From Diacronema lutheri (taxonomy: Eukaryota; Haptophyta; Pavlovophyceae; Pavlovales; Pavlovaceae): a DNA stretch of 64,000 bases. The stretch lies in the NCBI GenBank assembly GCA_019448385.1, contig JAGTXO010000081.1, forward strand, positions 20,807 through 84,806, written 5' to 3'. Of the stretch, positions 11,000 to 22,418 are shown piece after piece. Position numbers and translations under genes: made by a program. How positions within the stretch are numbered: the stretch's first letter is position 1; every line of letters starts with the position of its first letter. The notes beneath the pieces are model-generated. The model ran no database searches. It was given only the letters and a program-made list of their open reading frames with translations, and was not told the DNA's origin.

Positions 11000-13071
11000 A
11001 TGGTGTCCGTCCTGAAGGCGAGCGCGCTCGCGGTCATCGCGGCCGTCGCGCTTGCCCTGGTGTGGTGCGACGTACGGCGCGGCTCTGGCCGCGTATTCGT
11101 GCTTGCGTCGCCCCAACTGCGCGCAACGCCGGTGCTGCACGGCGGCCCCTTCGCCCCGCTCGGCGAGGCCTATGCCCGGGCTGGCGCTCCGCGCGCCGTG
11201 CCGAGCGGCGCGGGCGCGGAGCCGGCGGATGGCGCAGCGCACGCCGACGGTAGCGCGCGCGCGGCCGAGCGCAACGAGGCGCTGAGACGCGAGCCGGCCG
11301 CCAGCACAACCGTCCCGCCGCGTCCGGCCACGCTTGGCGAGCTGCCGCGCGCGCGCGCGTCGCTCGCGCGGCTGCGCGGGCACGCCGATTCCGCGCGGCT
11401 GCGCCAGGCGCTGCACGGCGTCGCCAACGTGAGCTCGCCGGAGCGCGGTGCGATTGTGTTCTGTGCGCTGCTGCCGCTGCGCTCGGGCTGCGGCCGGCCG
11501 CGCGGGGCAGGGCGTGGCGCACGGCGTGCGCGCGCCGTCGCTCACGCGGCGCCGTGCGCCGCGCGGCCGGCGCCCGCGCGCTCTGCGTGCCAGTCTGGCA
11601 CACGGTCAAGACGGGCGGCACGACGGTGCGCACAATCTTTCAGCGGCAGGCGCAGCTGGGCGGCGCGTCCTTTTACTATGTGACGCACCTGCACGCGCCG
11701 CAGTGGAACGCGCTGCTCCACGCGCTCACGACCGACGTGCGGCCGCGCAGGCTGCTCGTCGAGCTGCACAATCCGTGGGGCCTCTCGCCGCGCGCACTCA
11801 CGCAGATGCGCGCCGTGCGCGAGGCGTATGGGCGGGTGTGCGCAGTGCTGCTCGTCACCTTCGTGCGCGCGCCCGTGCCTCTGCTCCTTTCGCTGTACAA
11901 TTGGCGCGTCTTCGCGGCCACTCCGCTCTGCCAGTGGCTCCCCGTGACCGACCTGCAAACGCGCACGCTCCTCGGCTACAAGGTCGTCCTCGCGCCGCCG
12001 GAGGCGCGCGCCCTCGCGCCTCGCCAGTTCACGCGCGCGGACGCGCATGCCGCGTTCGCGCCCTTTGACCTCGTGGGCGTGCTCGAGCGTTTCGACGAGT
12101 CGCTCGCCGTGCTCACGCGCCTCGCCGGGCTGCGCGGCGTCGCGTTTGCAGCGGCCAACTCGGCCCGGCGGCGAGGCGAGTGGCATGACGCGACGCACGC
12201 GCTCGTCGCCGCCCTGCGCGGCCGCGGCCGCACGCGCGACGCTGAGCGCGCGGCGCTGAGGCTGAGCAACCTGAGCGACGCACGGCTGAGCAACGTGTCG
12301 CCGCGCCCGCACGCCAACTGCATGTGGTGGGGCTGCCGCGCCGAGCTCGCCGCGGCGCGCGGCGAGTACCGGCCGGGCCTGTGCGACGGCGTGGACGGCG
12401 CGCAGCTCGTCGAGACGCTCGGCTCGTCGCAGGCGGTCGACGAGGAGCTGTACGAGCTCGCGCAGGCGGGGCTCGATCGTTGGGTCGAGCAGCTCGGCGC
12501 GAACGTCGTGCGCGCCGAGCGGGCGCAGATCCGCCGCGCGAACGGCGCGCTGAGCGAGCTGCGTGCGCGCGAGGCGGCACGCCAGCGCGCGAGCAGCGAG
12601 CAGCCGGATCGGCAGCCGGATCGGCAGCCGGATCGGCAGCCGCTCGTTGCGCCGCCCGGCGGCGGCTCGTGCGCGCGGTGCGGGCACGAGCCGCACACGC
12701 AGCTCAACGGGTGCTGGCCCGAGTGGGCCCTCTTCTCGCCCGACGAGCGCTGCTTCGTCTGCAGCCGCACGTGGGTGCACGACGGGCAGCACGTGCCCAA
12801 CCCGGCAACCAGGCGTCGGCCGGCGCAGATGCCATGCTTCCGCGACTGCTGGACGGCCGCGCCCGCGGCGCGACACGGCCCGGAAGCGGAGCGCTGTGCG
12901 CGCGCGCTGCCCGCCGAGGCGCACGATGCGCTCAGGCGCGCCAGCCGCTTCTGCTCGCCCGCCTGTGCGGCGGAGCCAACGGACTACGCGCGCGGCGCGC
13001 GCACAGTCGAGCAGCTCGCGGAGGGATTACATGTGGCGTCGCCCCGGTTGTCCCGGGGTGCCTCTGTGTAA
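11000..13071 (+). CDS. Type II membrane carbohydrate sulfotransferase-like protein with Cys-rich C-terminus
   Basis: Probably a Golgi enzyme that moves sulfate from PAPS to a glycan. Exons 11000-11462 and 11594-13071 (phase 1, donor GTGCGC) give 646 residues. Residues 5-24 (KASALAVIAAVALALVWCDV) are a signal anchor, followed by a stem of about 120 residues. The join produces the strand GAIVFFWHTVKTGGTT, a typical 5'-PAPS-binding loop, and VTFVRAPVPLLLSLYNW is the 3'-phosphate-binding motif with its R and S. The block FDLVGVLERFDESLAVL is typical of the 2-O/6-O-type families. After residue about 510 comes an unusual module with CARCGHEP, CFVCSRTW, CFRDC and FCSPAC, which may bind zinc or be disulfide-rich. 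A 12-bp tandem repeat near 12,600 encodes QPDR repeats. Substrate is unknown. Confidence 0.7.
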
Positions 13072-13138
13072 ATCCCCCGACTCATCGCACACTCCCGCGC
13101 GCCAGCCCCAGGCCCCGGCCACCTGCCGGCGCGGGCGG

Positions 13139-15990
13139 TCAGACAAAGCGTCCGCCCTTTGAGAGCCGGTCGCACACGACGGTGATGTGCTTCTTCAGCT
13201 TGGACACGTCGCTCGGCATCGCGAGCGGAGGCAGCGCGAGAGACGACGATGCGGCCGACTCCTTCGGCGCGCCCGCCTTGCCGAGCGAAGTGCGCAGCGC
13301 ATGCGCGAGCGCCGCGTCCGTCCGCTCCTCCCAGCCCTGCTCGGACGAGGTGTCGGCGGTGCGCGCGGAGATGTGCGCGTTGAGCGCGGCCGCGTTCTCC
13401 GCGTCGAGGTCGAAGCGCAGCACGACGAGCAGGTTGACGAGCTGCGTGCCGCACGCGAGCGCCCGCGCGGCCGCGTCGAGCGCGGCGCGCGCGGCGTGCG
13501 CGTCATCGGCGAGCGCGACGATCTGGCCGTGCGTGCCGGAGAGGAGGGCGTCGAGATTGAAAAGCGGCGCCGGGTTTCGGTCCTTGAAGCGGACAAGCAG
13601 CCGCTTTTGCACGACGCGGAACTGCCGCGCCCTCTGCTCGAGGCGGGAGGAGACGGCGACGAGCTGCTGCCTCGCCGCAAAGTGCGCGTCGATGAGCGCA
13701 AAGTACTCGGTGAGCGGCAACGGCTCGTTGAACGAGACGCGCACGCCGGGCAGGCGGCGGCGCAGCCGTGCGCTCAGCTCGGCGGCGAGGAGCCACAGGG
13801 CGTCGAAGGAGGCCGACTGCAGCCGGTACCGGCCGGCGTTCTTCGAGGTGAGCGCTGTGACCTCGTGCCCCGAGCACAGCCGCAGCGAGAGTGCGGAGCC
13901 CGACGCACCTCCACCCTTGCCCCCCTCGCCAAGCGACGCCGGCAGCGCGAGCACGTCGTCGAAGAGCTCGGCGAGCGGCAGCGGTGGCTGGTCCGTGTCG
14001 AGGGTCACTTTAAAATCGGCGCTCTTCACTGGTGGGATCGCCCTCGCCACCAGCGGCAGCGGCAGCTGCACCTCCGCGCGTGCGGTGCGCGGCTGCCCGT
14101 CCGCCGTCACGTAGGACGCCACAACGACCGCCTGCTCGCACGCGTGAGGGGGAAGGGAAAGGGGGGGGGGGGGGGGGGGGGCACGCAGAGCCGTGAGCAA
14201 AGTGCGGCGCGCAGGCGGTGCGGCGCGGCGCGACCTCGTGGCTGCGCGCGCCTGCATTGATGTCGGGCAGAGGCCGCTGCCGCTGCCGCCAGACCTCGCG
14301 CGGAAGACAATTGGCACGGTGAGCGGCGTGCCGCTGCCGCCCATCACCGCAGGCAGCGGAATCGTCTCGCGCAGCGCATAGACGGGCAGCTCGCACTGCA
14401 CACTCAGCCGCACGTCGCTGAGCGCGCCCACGCCCGAGTGCGTGACGGCCACGCGCACGGTGACGCTCTGTGCGTTGCTCGCCCCGTCCGCATCGCCCAG
14501 TCCACGCTCGGTGGGCGGGTCGACAGAACGTGGTTGCTGCGCGCGCAGCGTGATCGCATCAGCGGGCTCTGCGCGCTGCCCGCCCGTCGTCTCGCGAATC
14601 TGCGCGAGGAGCGTACGGTGCTCCGCGTCCATCTCGTCGTAATCGAGCTCCTTCTCGTGGCTGCCGCCCACACCGTTGGTCGGCGGGTCGGTGCCGAGAT
14701 AGAGCGCGCATGCCTCGCCCTGTGCGCTCAGCGACACGAGCAGACCTGCGGGGAGGGCGGGGGGGGGGGGGGGGGGGAAGGGGGTTACCGCCCAAGGGGG
14801 GGAGGGGGGGGGGGGGGACGGAGGCGCGCACCTTTGATGCCTGCAAACGGCGAGACGGCGAGCGCAATCGGCGGCCGCTCCGCGCGCGCCGCCCAGAGGA
14901 TCGCGGAGTGGCGCAGGACGAGGATTGCACCCGTCGCCGAGCAGAGCAGCACGTTGTCCGCACCGCCAGTGCCTGGGTCAGCGCCATCGCCCGCGGGATA
15001 GACGGTCATGCAGCTGGGCTGCATGTCCAATCTGCGCTGATAGATGAGCTGCCCGCTCCCCTCCTTGAGCGCAAAGAGCGTCTGCACGCCGAGCACGAGC
15101 ACGTCGTGAGCACCGCCGCCCAGCCCGGCGGTGAAGCGGCCGAGCGCCATGTCGACGACATGCTCGCCGACGACGATGGCCCAATCAGGCGCGATGCGCT
15201 TCTCCGCCTTGCCGCCCGCCGCGCCCGCCGCCGCGCCCGCCGCCGCCTGCGGCTGCGCGTCCGCCCGCGCGAGCGCAAGGGCCGACAGCTTGAACGAGAC
15301 GACCTGCAGCAGCGAATTGGCGGTGAGCAGCGAATTGGTGCGCGGTGAGTAGAGCAACGGCCCTGGGATCAAAAAGTTTGCGAGGAGCCGCGTGTACGAC
15401 AGCGCCTCGCCCTCGAATACGGAGACCGAGCCGTCGATCGACTGCACGGCGACGCTCTCGTGCGAGCCCCGGCCGCCAAACCGGCCGAGCACCATCGAGA
15501 ACGAGTTGCGCGCGAGCGGGCTCTCCCACGCGCGCGCGAGCGTGTGGTACGCGCCGTTCTGCTTGCCCGCGTGCACCTCGTACACCGCCAGCTTGCGCGG
15601 GTGCAGCACCGCGAGCGCGAGCCGCGAGTGCCCCGGCAGCAGCTCGCCCGCCGCGAGCTGGATGATCGGCGCGTCGAGTCGCTGCTCGAGCAGCAGGTCC
15701 TCAGCGAGGTAGCCTCGCTGGCGCGGATGGTAGATGCGCAGCAGGCCCGAGAGCGAGCCCGTCGCCACCTTGTCTGCGCGCCGAGCGGCGCGGTGTGCGC
15801 GCGCGCGCGACACGTCGTGAGCCGCGCGCGCGCCGCACGCGCGCCGCGCGCGCGCGCGCGCGGACGGGCGAGCGCGGCGCGCACTGCCACCCTGGTTGTC
15901 CACATCGGCGACGCAAAAAGCGGTCGGTGCGAACTCCTCCTCCGAGCCGGTCGTCGCCGCCCACCACTCCCGCGCCTTGAAGAGCGACAT
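13139..15990 (-). CDS. BBS9: BBS9 (PTHB1), BBSome subunit
   Basis: Subunit of the BBSome, the coat complex that carries membrane proteins in and out of cilia. Exons on the minus strand: 15990-15891, 15773-14832, 14745-14252 and 14131-13139, giving 842 residues, close to the usual about 890. The start MSLFKAREWWAATTG is nearly the canonical BBS9 N-terminus. It is followed by the beta-propeller blocks VATGSLSGLLRIYHP, LAVLHPRKLAVYEV, VQSIDGSVSVFE and ALYLGTDPP, and then by KELDYDEMDAEH. C-terminal GAE/platform and helical regions follow. The introns at 14831-14746 and 14251-14132 carry long C runs in the sense strand. The last one begins with GC (ATGCAG|GC). The first donor is ambiguous by 3 bp (GT at 15890 or GC at 15887). 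It converges with the sulfotransferase gene (67-bp spacer) and diverges from PGS1 (68-bp spacer). Confidence 0.93.
14161..14181 (+). repeat. G homopolymer in BBS9 intron (C run in sense)
   Basis: A run of 21 G on the plus strand, read as C in the BBS9 transcript, just upstream of the 3' splice site. A second cluster lies in the preceding intron (G runs at 14759-14777 and about 14803-14818). In sense these serve as all-C polypyrimidine tracts. Confidence 0.85.
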
Positions 15991-16058
15991 GCCTCGCGCG
16001 CGGCGCGCCGACCCGCCGACCTTGTCCCCCTCGTTCCCTAACGGGCAGTACGCGCACG
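15991..16058. promoter_or_regulatory. 68-bp divergent spacer between BBS9 and PGS1
   Basis: Only 68 bp separate the start codons of two divergent genes, so both core promoters and both 5' leaders must lie here or overlap coding sequence. No TATA box is seen. Inferred from gene positions only. Confidence 0.4.
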
Positions 16059-17690
16059 ATGGCTGCGGATGCGGCGGGCACCGTCGTTCGGCGCGTGCTC
16101 GCCCAGCTGGACGGCCCGCGCTTCGCGGTGCGCGCGTCGTCGGTCAGTTTGCTCGATTCGCCCGCCGCCTTCTATACCGCGCTCGTCGACGGCGTGCGCT
16201 CGTCGCGCCGGCGCGTGCGGCTGAGCGCGCTCTACGTGGGCACGGCCGCGCTCGAGCGCGCGCTCGCGGACGAGCTGCTGGCGGCGGCGGCGCGGGGCTC
16301 GGCCGAGCGGCCGCCTCCGCGCGTGAGCGTGCTACTCGACCGTATGCGCGCCTGCCGCGCTGTCGGCGGCTTGCACGGCGACGCGTGCTCGCTCGACGTG
16401 CTCGCGCCGCTCGTGCGCGCGCGGCCGCCGGCGGGCGTCGGCGTCGGCGGCGGCGCGGAAGTGCGACTCTTCCACCCGCCCGCGCTGACGGGGCTTGCGC
16501 TGCTGCTGCCGCCGCGGCTCATCGAAGCCGTCTCCGTCCAGCACTGCAAGCTTGCCGTGCTCGACGACAGCGTGCTCCTCACCGGTGCCAACCTGTCGCA
16601 CGAGTACTTTACGAGCAGGCAGGACCGCTGGCTGCTGCTGCGCGACGAGCCGCACGTCGCCGACTTCTTCGACGCGCTGCTCGACGCGGTTGGCGACTGC
16701 TCCTACCGCGTGCGCGCGCGCGCCGCCACGCCGGGCGTTGCGTCCGGCGAGGCGTGGGCGCGGCGGCTCGGCCTCGATCTCGAGCCGCCGCGAGCGATGC
16801 CCGTCGCCGGGCGCGCGTCGATGGCGGCGGCGGGCGCCGCGCTCGCGGCGCGGCTGGAGCGCGTGTTCGCCGGGGCGGAGCGCGCGTCGCGCGTGGACGC
16901 AGGCACCGAGCGCGGCGCGAGAGATGGCGGCACGTGGCTGCTGCCGACCGCGCAGCTCGGCAGCGCGGGGCTGCGCGCCGAGGAGCGGCTGCTGCTGCCC
17001 CTCCTTCGCCTTGCGGCCGCGCCGACGGAGCGCGGCGGCGGCGGATGCCTGACGCTCAGCTCGCCTTACCTCAACCTGACCGCACCTGCGCTCGACGCGC
17101 TCTCGGGCCGCGCGCCCGGCGCGCCCGGCGCGCGCGCGCGCGGCAGTGCGTGTCACAATGGGCGCGGCGGCCGGGTGACGCTTCTCACGGCGGGCGCGGC
17201 ATCGCATGGCTTTGCGCGCGCGCGCGGCCTCGCGCGCCACGTGCCCGCCGCCTATTCGCTGCTCGAGGCGCGCGCGCTCCGCCGCCTCGTGCAGGCGCGG
17301 AGCGACGGCGGCGGCGCTGAGCCGCGCGCGCCGCGCGCGTCGCTCTGGCGGTGGGCACGCTCCTCGTGGACCTACCACGCCAAGGGTGTGTGGTACGCGC
17401 CACCCGCAGCGGCGCGCGCGCGCGGCGGCACGCCGTCGGACGAGCGTCCGCCCGTGCTCACGCTCATCGGCTCGTCCAACTTTGGCGCGCGCTCGGCCGA
17501 GCGCGACCTCGAGTGCGGCGCGCTGCTCGTGACGACCGACGCGCGACTGCGCTCACGCCTCGCGGGCGAGCTGCGCGCCCTGCGCGCGGACGCGCGCGAG
17601 TGCTCGGTTGCGGAGGCGGAGGCGACGGCACGCGCCTTGTCGCCTGCTTTCCGCTGGCTCGTTGGCCGCTGGCTCGCGCCCTTCCTCTGA
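16059..17690 (+). CDS. PGS1: CDP-diacylglycerol-glycerol-3-phosphate 3-phosphatidyltransferase (PGP synthase), PLD type
   Basis: Makes phosphatidylglycerol phosphate from CDP-diacylglycerol and glycerol-3-phosphate, the first committed step of cardiolipin synthesis, normally in mitochondria. A single exon of 543 residues. Two phospholipase-D-type HKD motifs are visible. The first, QHCKLAVLDDSVLLTGANLS at about residue 161, is followed by YFTSRQDR, which is specific to PGS1. The second, TYHAKGVWY at about residue 437, is followed by LIGSSNFGARSAERDLE. Length is close to the human enzyme. The first about 20 residues show no strong presequence. It lies 121 bp upstream of NUP98 on the same strand. 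Confidence 0.9.
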   Translation: MAADAAGTVVRRVLAQLDGPRFAVRASSVSLLDSPAAFYTALVDGVRSSRRRVRLSALYVGTAALERALADELLAAAARGSAERPPPRVSVLLDRMRACRAVGGLHGDACSLDVLAPLVRARPPAGVGVGGGAEVRLFHPPALTGLALLLPPRLIEAVSVQHCKLAVLDDSVLLTGANLSHEYFTSRQDRWLLLRDEPHVADFFDALLDAVGDCSYRVRARAATPGVASGEAWARRLGLDLEPPRAMPVAGRASMAAAGAALAARLERVFAGAERASRVDAGTERGARDGGTWLLPTAQLGSAGLRAEERLLLPLLRLAAAPTERGGGGCLTLSSPYLNLTAPALDALSGRAPGAPGARARGSACHNGRGGRVTLLTAGAASHGFARARGLARHVPAAYSLLEARALRRLVQARSDGGGAEPRAPRASLWRWARSSWTYHAKGVWYAPPAAARARGGTPSDERPPVLTLIGSSNFGARSAERDLECGALLVTTDARLRSRLAGELRALRADARECSVAEAEATARALSPAFRWLVGRWLAPFL

Positions 17691-17811
17691 CTGCGACTCG
17701 TGAGTCGTGACTTGTGCGCGAGGCGTGACTCGAAGTGTGGACTGGTGGCTGGCAGCGACTGAGCGTGAAACGCCCGGACAAACCCCGGACCTTGAGCAAA
17801 GCCTGTCCGCC

Positions 17812-20100
17812 ATGTTCGGCGGGTTTGGCGCCCCATCGCAGCAGGGCGGCGCGTTCGGCGCGACGCCGTTCGGTCAAACGGCCGCGCCCGCCTTTGGCGC
17901 GCAGCCCGCGGCCGCGGGCAGCCTCTTCGGCGCTCCGACGGCCGGCGCGCAACCCTTTGGTGCGCGCCCAGCGGGCGCGCGCGTCGCGCCCCGGCGCGCG
18001 CGCGCGCGTGTCGCAAATGGCTGCGCGCACGCTGCGGTTCGGTCGCGTGCGCGCGCGCGCGCGCGCGCGCGATACAGAGTCTTCGCCGCACACACCGCGC
18101 GCCGCTCGCCACCGCGTTCGCGTCGCGCGCACGCGCAGGGGCGGGCAACCTGGGCTTTGGCGCGCCGTCGACCGGCGCGTTCGGCGCGGCCGCTCAGCCC
18201 GCCGCGGGCGGATTCGGCCAGCCGGCGGCGGCGGTTGGCGGTGGCCTCTTTGGTGGCGCTGCGCCGACTGGCGCGCCCTCGCTCTTCGCGGCCGGCGGCG
18301 CGCCAGCGACGGGCGGCTTTGGCGCCGGCGCGGGCGCGTTTGGCGGCGGCTTTGGCGCGAAGCCCGCGTTTGGCGCGGCCGACGCGGGCGGTGGGTTTGG
18401 CGCGACGACGGCGGGCTTTGGCGTCGGCGCGAGCACGTCGCTCTTCGGCTCGAGCGCCGCCGCGACGCCCGGCTTCGGTGCGTCGCCAGCCGCGTCGCGC
18501 CGCGCTGCGCGCCGTCCCGCCGTTCGGGCGCCCGACGCGCCGATCGCGCCTACCCCCGCCCCGCTCGCGCGAGCGCCGGTCGGCACGCCCCGCTGGCCTC
18601 GCCGTCGGCTGGCGCGGCGGAATGTCGCCACGGCCGCGCGTGCGCTCACGTGCAACGCCGGCCGCGCGCGCGCGTCCCCCACCGCGCGCGCCGCGCAGGT
18701 GGCGGCGCGGCAGCTCCCGGGTTCGGCGCGCCGAATGCGTTCGGCGCGCCCAAGCCGGCGGGTGCGGCTGCGCCCGGCGGGCTCTTTGGCGGCCTCGGCG
18801 GAGGCGGCGGCGGCGCATTTGGCGCGCAGCTGGCGGGTGGCGGCGGCCTCTTTGGCGGCGGCGGCGGCGTTGGCGGCTTTGGGATGCAGCAGCCTGCGGG
18901 TGGCGGTGGCCTCTTTGGCGGCGGCGGCGTTGGCGGCTTTGGCGGCGCGCAGGTCGCCGCGCAGCCCGGCACGGGCAACCCGCCGTACGTGGTGACGCAG
19001 CGCGAGGACTCGTCGGCGGTGCAGACGGGCGCGCCGGGCACGGGCGTCAAGTTCAACTACCACTCGATCGTCATGATGCAGCCCTACGCGAACAAGTCAC
19101 CCGAGGAGCTGCGCCTCGAGGACTACGCGCGCGGCAACAAGGGCATCGCGCCGCAGGCGGGCGCGCAGCCGCAGCCGGCGGGCGGCGGCCTCTTTGGCGG
19201 CAGCGCGGTGCAGGGCGGCCTCTTTGGTGGCGCGGCCGGGCTCGGCGCGCGGCCGCTTGGCTTTGGCGGCGCGGCCGGTGGCGGGCCCTCCTTCGGCCAG
19301 CCTGCGAGCGCGGCGGGCGGGCTCTTTGGCGCGCCGGGCGGCGGGATCGGCGGCGGCAACGTCTTTGGCGGCGGCGCGCTCGGCGGCGCTGCCGGCGCCG
19401 GCGGCGCCAGCGGCAGCCTCTTTGGCGGCGCGCAGGCCGGCGGCGCGGGCGGGCTATGCGCGACGCCTTTCGGCCAGCCCGGCGGCGCGCAACCCGGCGC
19501 GACGGGCGGCGGCCTCTTTGGCGGCGCGCAGTCGGCGCCCTTTGGGATGGGTGCGGGCGGCGCGGCAGGCGGCGGGCTGTTTGGCGCAAAGCCAGCCACA
19601 CCCGGTGGTGGTACGTCGTTACTTTTTGGTGCGGCCGCGCCTGCGCAGCCCACACCCTTTGGCATGCCTGCCGTCGGGCAGCAGGGCGCGGGCGGCGGTG
19701 GGCTCTTTGGCGGCGGCGCGCAAGGCACGCAGCCCTTTGGCGCGCCCGCGGGCGGCGCTGGCGGCGGCCTCTTTGGCGGCGGCGCGGCGCCATTCGGCGC
19801 GGGTAGCGGCGCAAGCGGCGGCGGCGGCCTCTTTGGCCAGCCCGCGGGCGGCGGCGGCGTGAGCGGCGGCGGCCTCTTTGGCCAGCCCGCGGGCGGCGGC
19901 GGCGGCCTCTTTGGCGGCGGCATTGGCGGGCTTGGCGGCGCGAGCAGCGCGGGCGGCGGCGGCGGCGGCCTCTTTGGCGGCGGCGGCGGCGGCGCGCTCG
20001 GCGCCAGCGCCAACCCGTTTGGCGCGCCCGGCGGCGGGCTCGGGCTGGGCGGCGCGGGCGCAAGCGGCGGCGGGCTCTTTGGCGCGCTCGGCGGCGGCGG

Positions 20101-20133
<33 letters not shown>

Positions 20134-22270
20134 GGGCGGCGGTGGACTGTTCGGTTGCGGCGGCGGGCCGTTCGGCGGCGCGGCGGGGCTCGGTGGCACG
20201 ATGGGCGCCGGCGCGGGCGGCGGGCTCTTTGGCGGCGGCCTTGGCTCCTTTGGCGCCGGCGCGGCCGGCGCCGGCGCCGGCGGGCTGGGCGGCGGGCTGG
20301 GCGGCGGGCTGGGCGGCGCGCAGGGGCAGCAGTTCTCGATGCAGCAGCAGCAGCAGCTCCAGCAGCAGCAGCAGATGCTCGCAGCGTCGAGCGCGCTCGC
20401 GTCGGGCGCGCTCGGCGCGGCCGCGCTCGGCGGCATGGCGACGGCGGCGGCGAGCGCGCTTGCCCTCCTCCCGCCGCCGCTGCACTCGTCCCACCCCTAC
20501 GGCGAGCATGCGCTCTTCCGACCGCAGCCGCACACGCCGGGCGGTGGAGGCGCGCCGCGCGCTGCGCCGCGCACCGCGCCGCGGCCAAGCGGTGGCGCGT
20601 CAGCGGTGCTCGACATGCCGCCGCTTGGCGCTCGCACGGGCGTGCGCGTGCAGCGCCTCTACGCGCGGCTGCAGATGCCCTCCGTCGCGGCGGGCGCGGG
20701 CGCGGCGGGCGCGGGCTCGGCCGCGCTCGCCGCGCTCGGCGCCGGCCCGGCCGTTACGCCGCGCGGGGCCGGCGCCGGATCGACCGCCTTCCTCTGCGCC
20801 GCGCGCTCTCCGATCGCCCTTGATCTGAGGCCTGCGTCCGCCGGCTCGCTCGGGCGCGCGCGGCCCGCGGGCGCGGCGGCCGGCCGGCCCGCCGATGCGC
20901 CTGGTCCCTTCTCCGTGCCGCGACAGCCGCCAACCGACGACGGCCGGGCGACGGCGTGGCCACCGAGCGGCGCGGATGGCAGACGCGACGGCGAGCCGTC
21001 GACGGGCGCGCGCGGCGGCGGCTGCGCGCTGCGCGACGCGGCGGCGGGCGGATGCGATGCCGGCGGCTGCGGCGGCGTGCATGCGGCGGGCGGCGGCGAC
21101 CCCACGCTCGGCGGACGCATGGACGGCGACCTCGGCGCGGCCGGCGGCGGCGCAAGCGGCGGCGTGCTGCGACCTCGCGCAAAGCCCCTCGCCGCGTCGA
21201 GCCAGCTGCACCGCAACGCGCTCCTCGACATTGCAGCTGCGCACGACCGCGCGTGGCGCGAGGCAGCAGAGGCGGAGGGCGACGCCGCCGGCGCCGATGA
21301 CGACGGCGCCGACGGCGTTGGCGCGCGGCGCGCGGCACGCGACGCTGGCGCGAACGGCGAGGATGGAAGCTGCGTGGACGGGGGCGCGGGTGGGTACGTC
21401 GACGGGGCGTCGAGTGCGCCGCGGCCCACCCGCCGCTTCGCCGCGCCCACGCCCACTCCGGGCGCGGCGCACCGTTCCGGCGCCTGTGGCGGCTCGGCAT
21501 GCGCGGGCGAGGCGTCGGCTCGGCCCGCCGGCGCGTCCGACGCGCAGCCGACGCGGCCGAGCAGCGTGAAAGCGCGGACGGCCGCGCAACCGGCGGACGA
21601 GCCGCGGCTCGAGACGAAGCCCTACTCGCGCGCCGAGCTCGGGACGCTCCCCTCGGCAACGCTCGCCGCGATCGACGTGCGCGCCACCTCGCCGCCCACC
21701 GCTCGGCGCCTTCCGCCGCGCGCGCCGCTCATTGCGCCAGCCGCCCCACGCTCGCGCGCGGCGCAGGATTTTGAAATCTACGCGGACGGGCTCGGCTCGG
21801 TGTGCTGGCCGGGGCGCACCGACGTGCGCGGGTTGCTTTTCGAGCTGAGTCGGCTCATCGTCTTTGGGCCGCGCTCTGTCGAGGTCTACCCGGACGGCTG
21901 CCGCAAGCCGGCGGTTGGGCAAGAGCTCAACAAGAGGGCGCGCGTCACGCTCCTCGGCGTCCTGCCGCTACACCGTCGTACGCAGCAGCCGCTCACCGAC
22001 GAGCGCAGCTGCGTGCTCTTCGAGGTGAGCGCGCCACGCCGCTCGCGCCCCGTGCCGCGCGCGCTCTCGGCAGCCATGCTGAGCCCGCCGCCATCGCGCC
22101 GCGCTGCGCCTCTACGCGCCCGGCCCGTCGGCCCCTCCGCCTGGCGCGCGCGCGCGCGCCGCGCGCAGGAGAAGCTGCGCGCAAAACTGCGCGCATCGGA
22201 CGCCAAGGCGGAGCACGTCTCGTGGGACAGGGTGACGGGCGACTGGACGTTTCACGTCGAGCACTTTTAG
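17812..22270 (+). CDS. NUP98: Nucleoporin NUP98, FG-repeat protein ending at the autoproteolysis site
   Basis: Nuclear-pore protein forming the FG permeability barrier. Exons: 17812-17959, 18139-18477, 18699-22024 and 22169-22270, giving 1,304 residues; all introns GT-AG and phase-consistent. It starts MFGGFGAPSQQGG. GLFG and FG repeats fill residues 1-850, including a Gln run at about 20,101-20,131. A GLEBS motif for Rae1/Gle2 binding is seen around residues 265-310 (VKFNYHS, SPEELRLEDYARGNKG). The C-terminal autoproteolytic domain begins near residue 1186 (EIYADGLGSV, VEVYPDGCRKPAVGQ) and ends with TGDWTFHVEHF followed directly by the stop. In NUP98-NUP96 precursors cleavage follows this HF, so here NUP98 is encoded alone, as in yeast Nup100 and Nup116. 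Confidence 0.93.
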
Positions 22271-22418
22271 CGCGCATTTGAGCAGTCCGCCACTGCGGTG
22301 GTCGCCTTCCCACACTCGCGTGCAAAGCCGCGTGACTCGCTTCAAGGGCGGCGCTGCGTTGGCCCATTCCGCTCAACATGCGGTGGCATGGCGCGGACAT
22401 GGCGCAATGGCCGACGGC

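Noticed and set aside
18478-18698. NUP98 FG-repeat frame continuing through this stretch
   Set aside because: FG repeats stop at 18,477 and resume in another frame at 18,699 with matching GT-AG borders, so it is an intron and not a frameshift.
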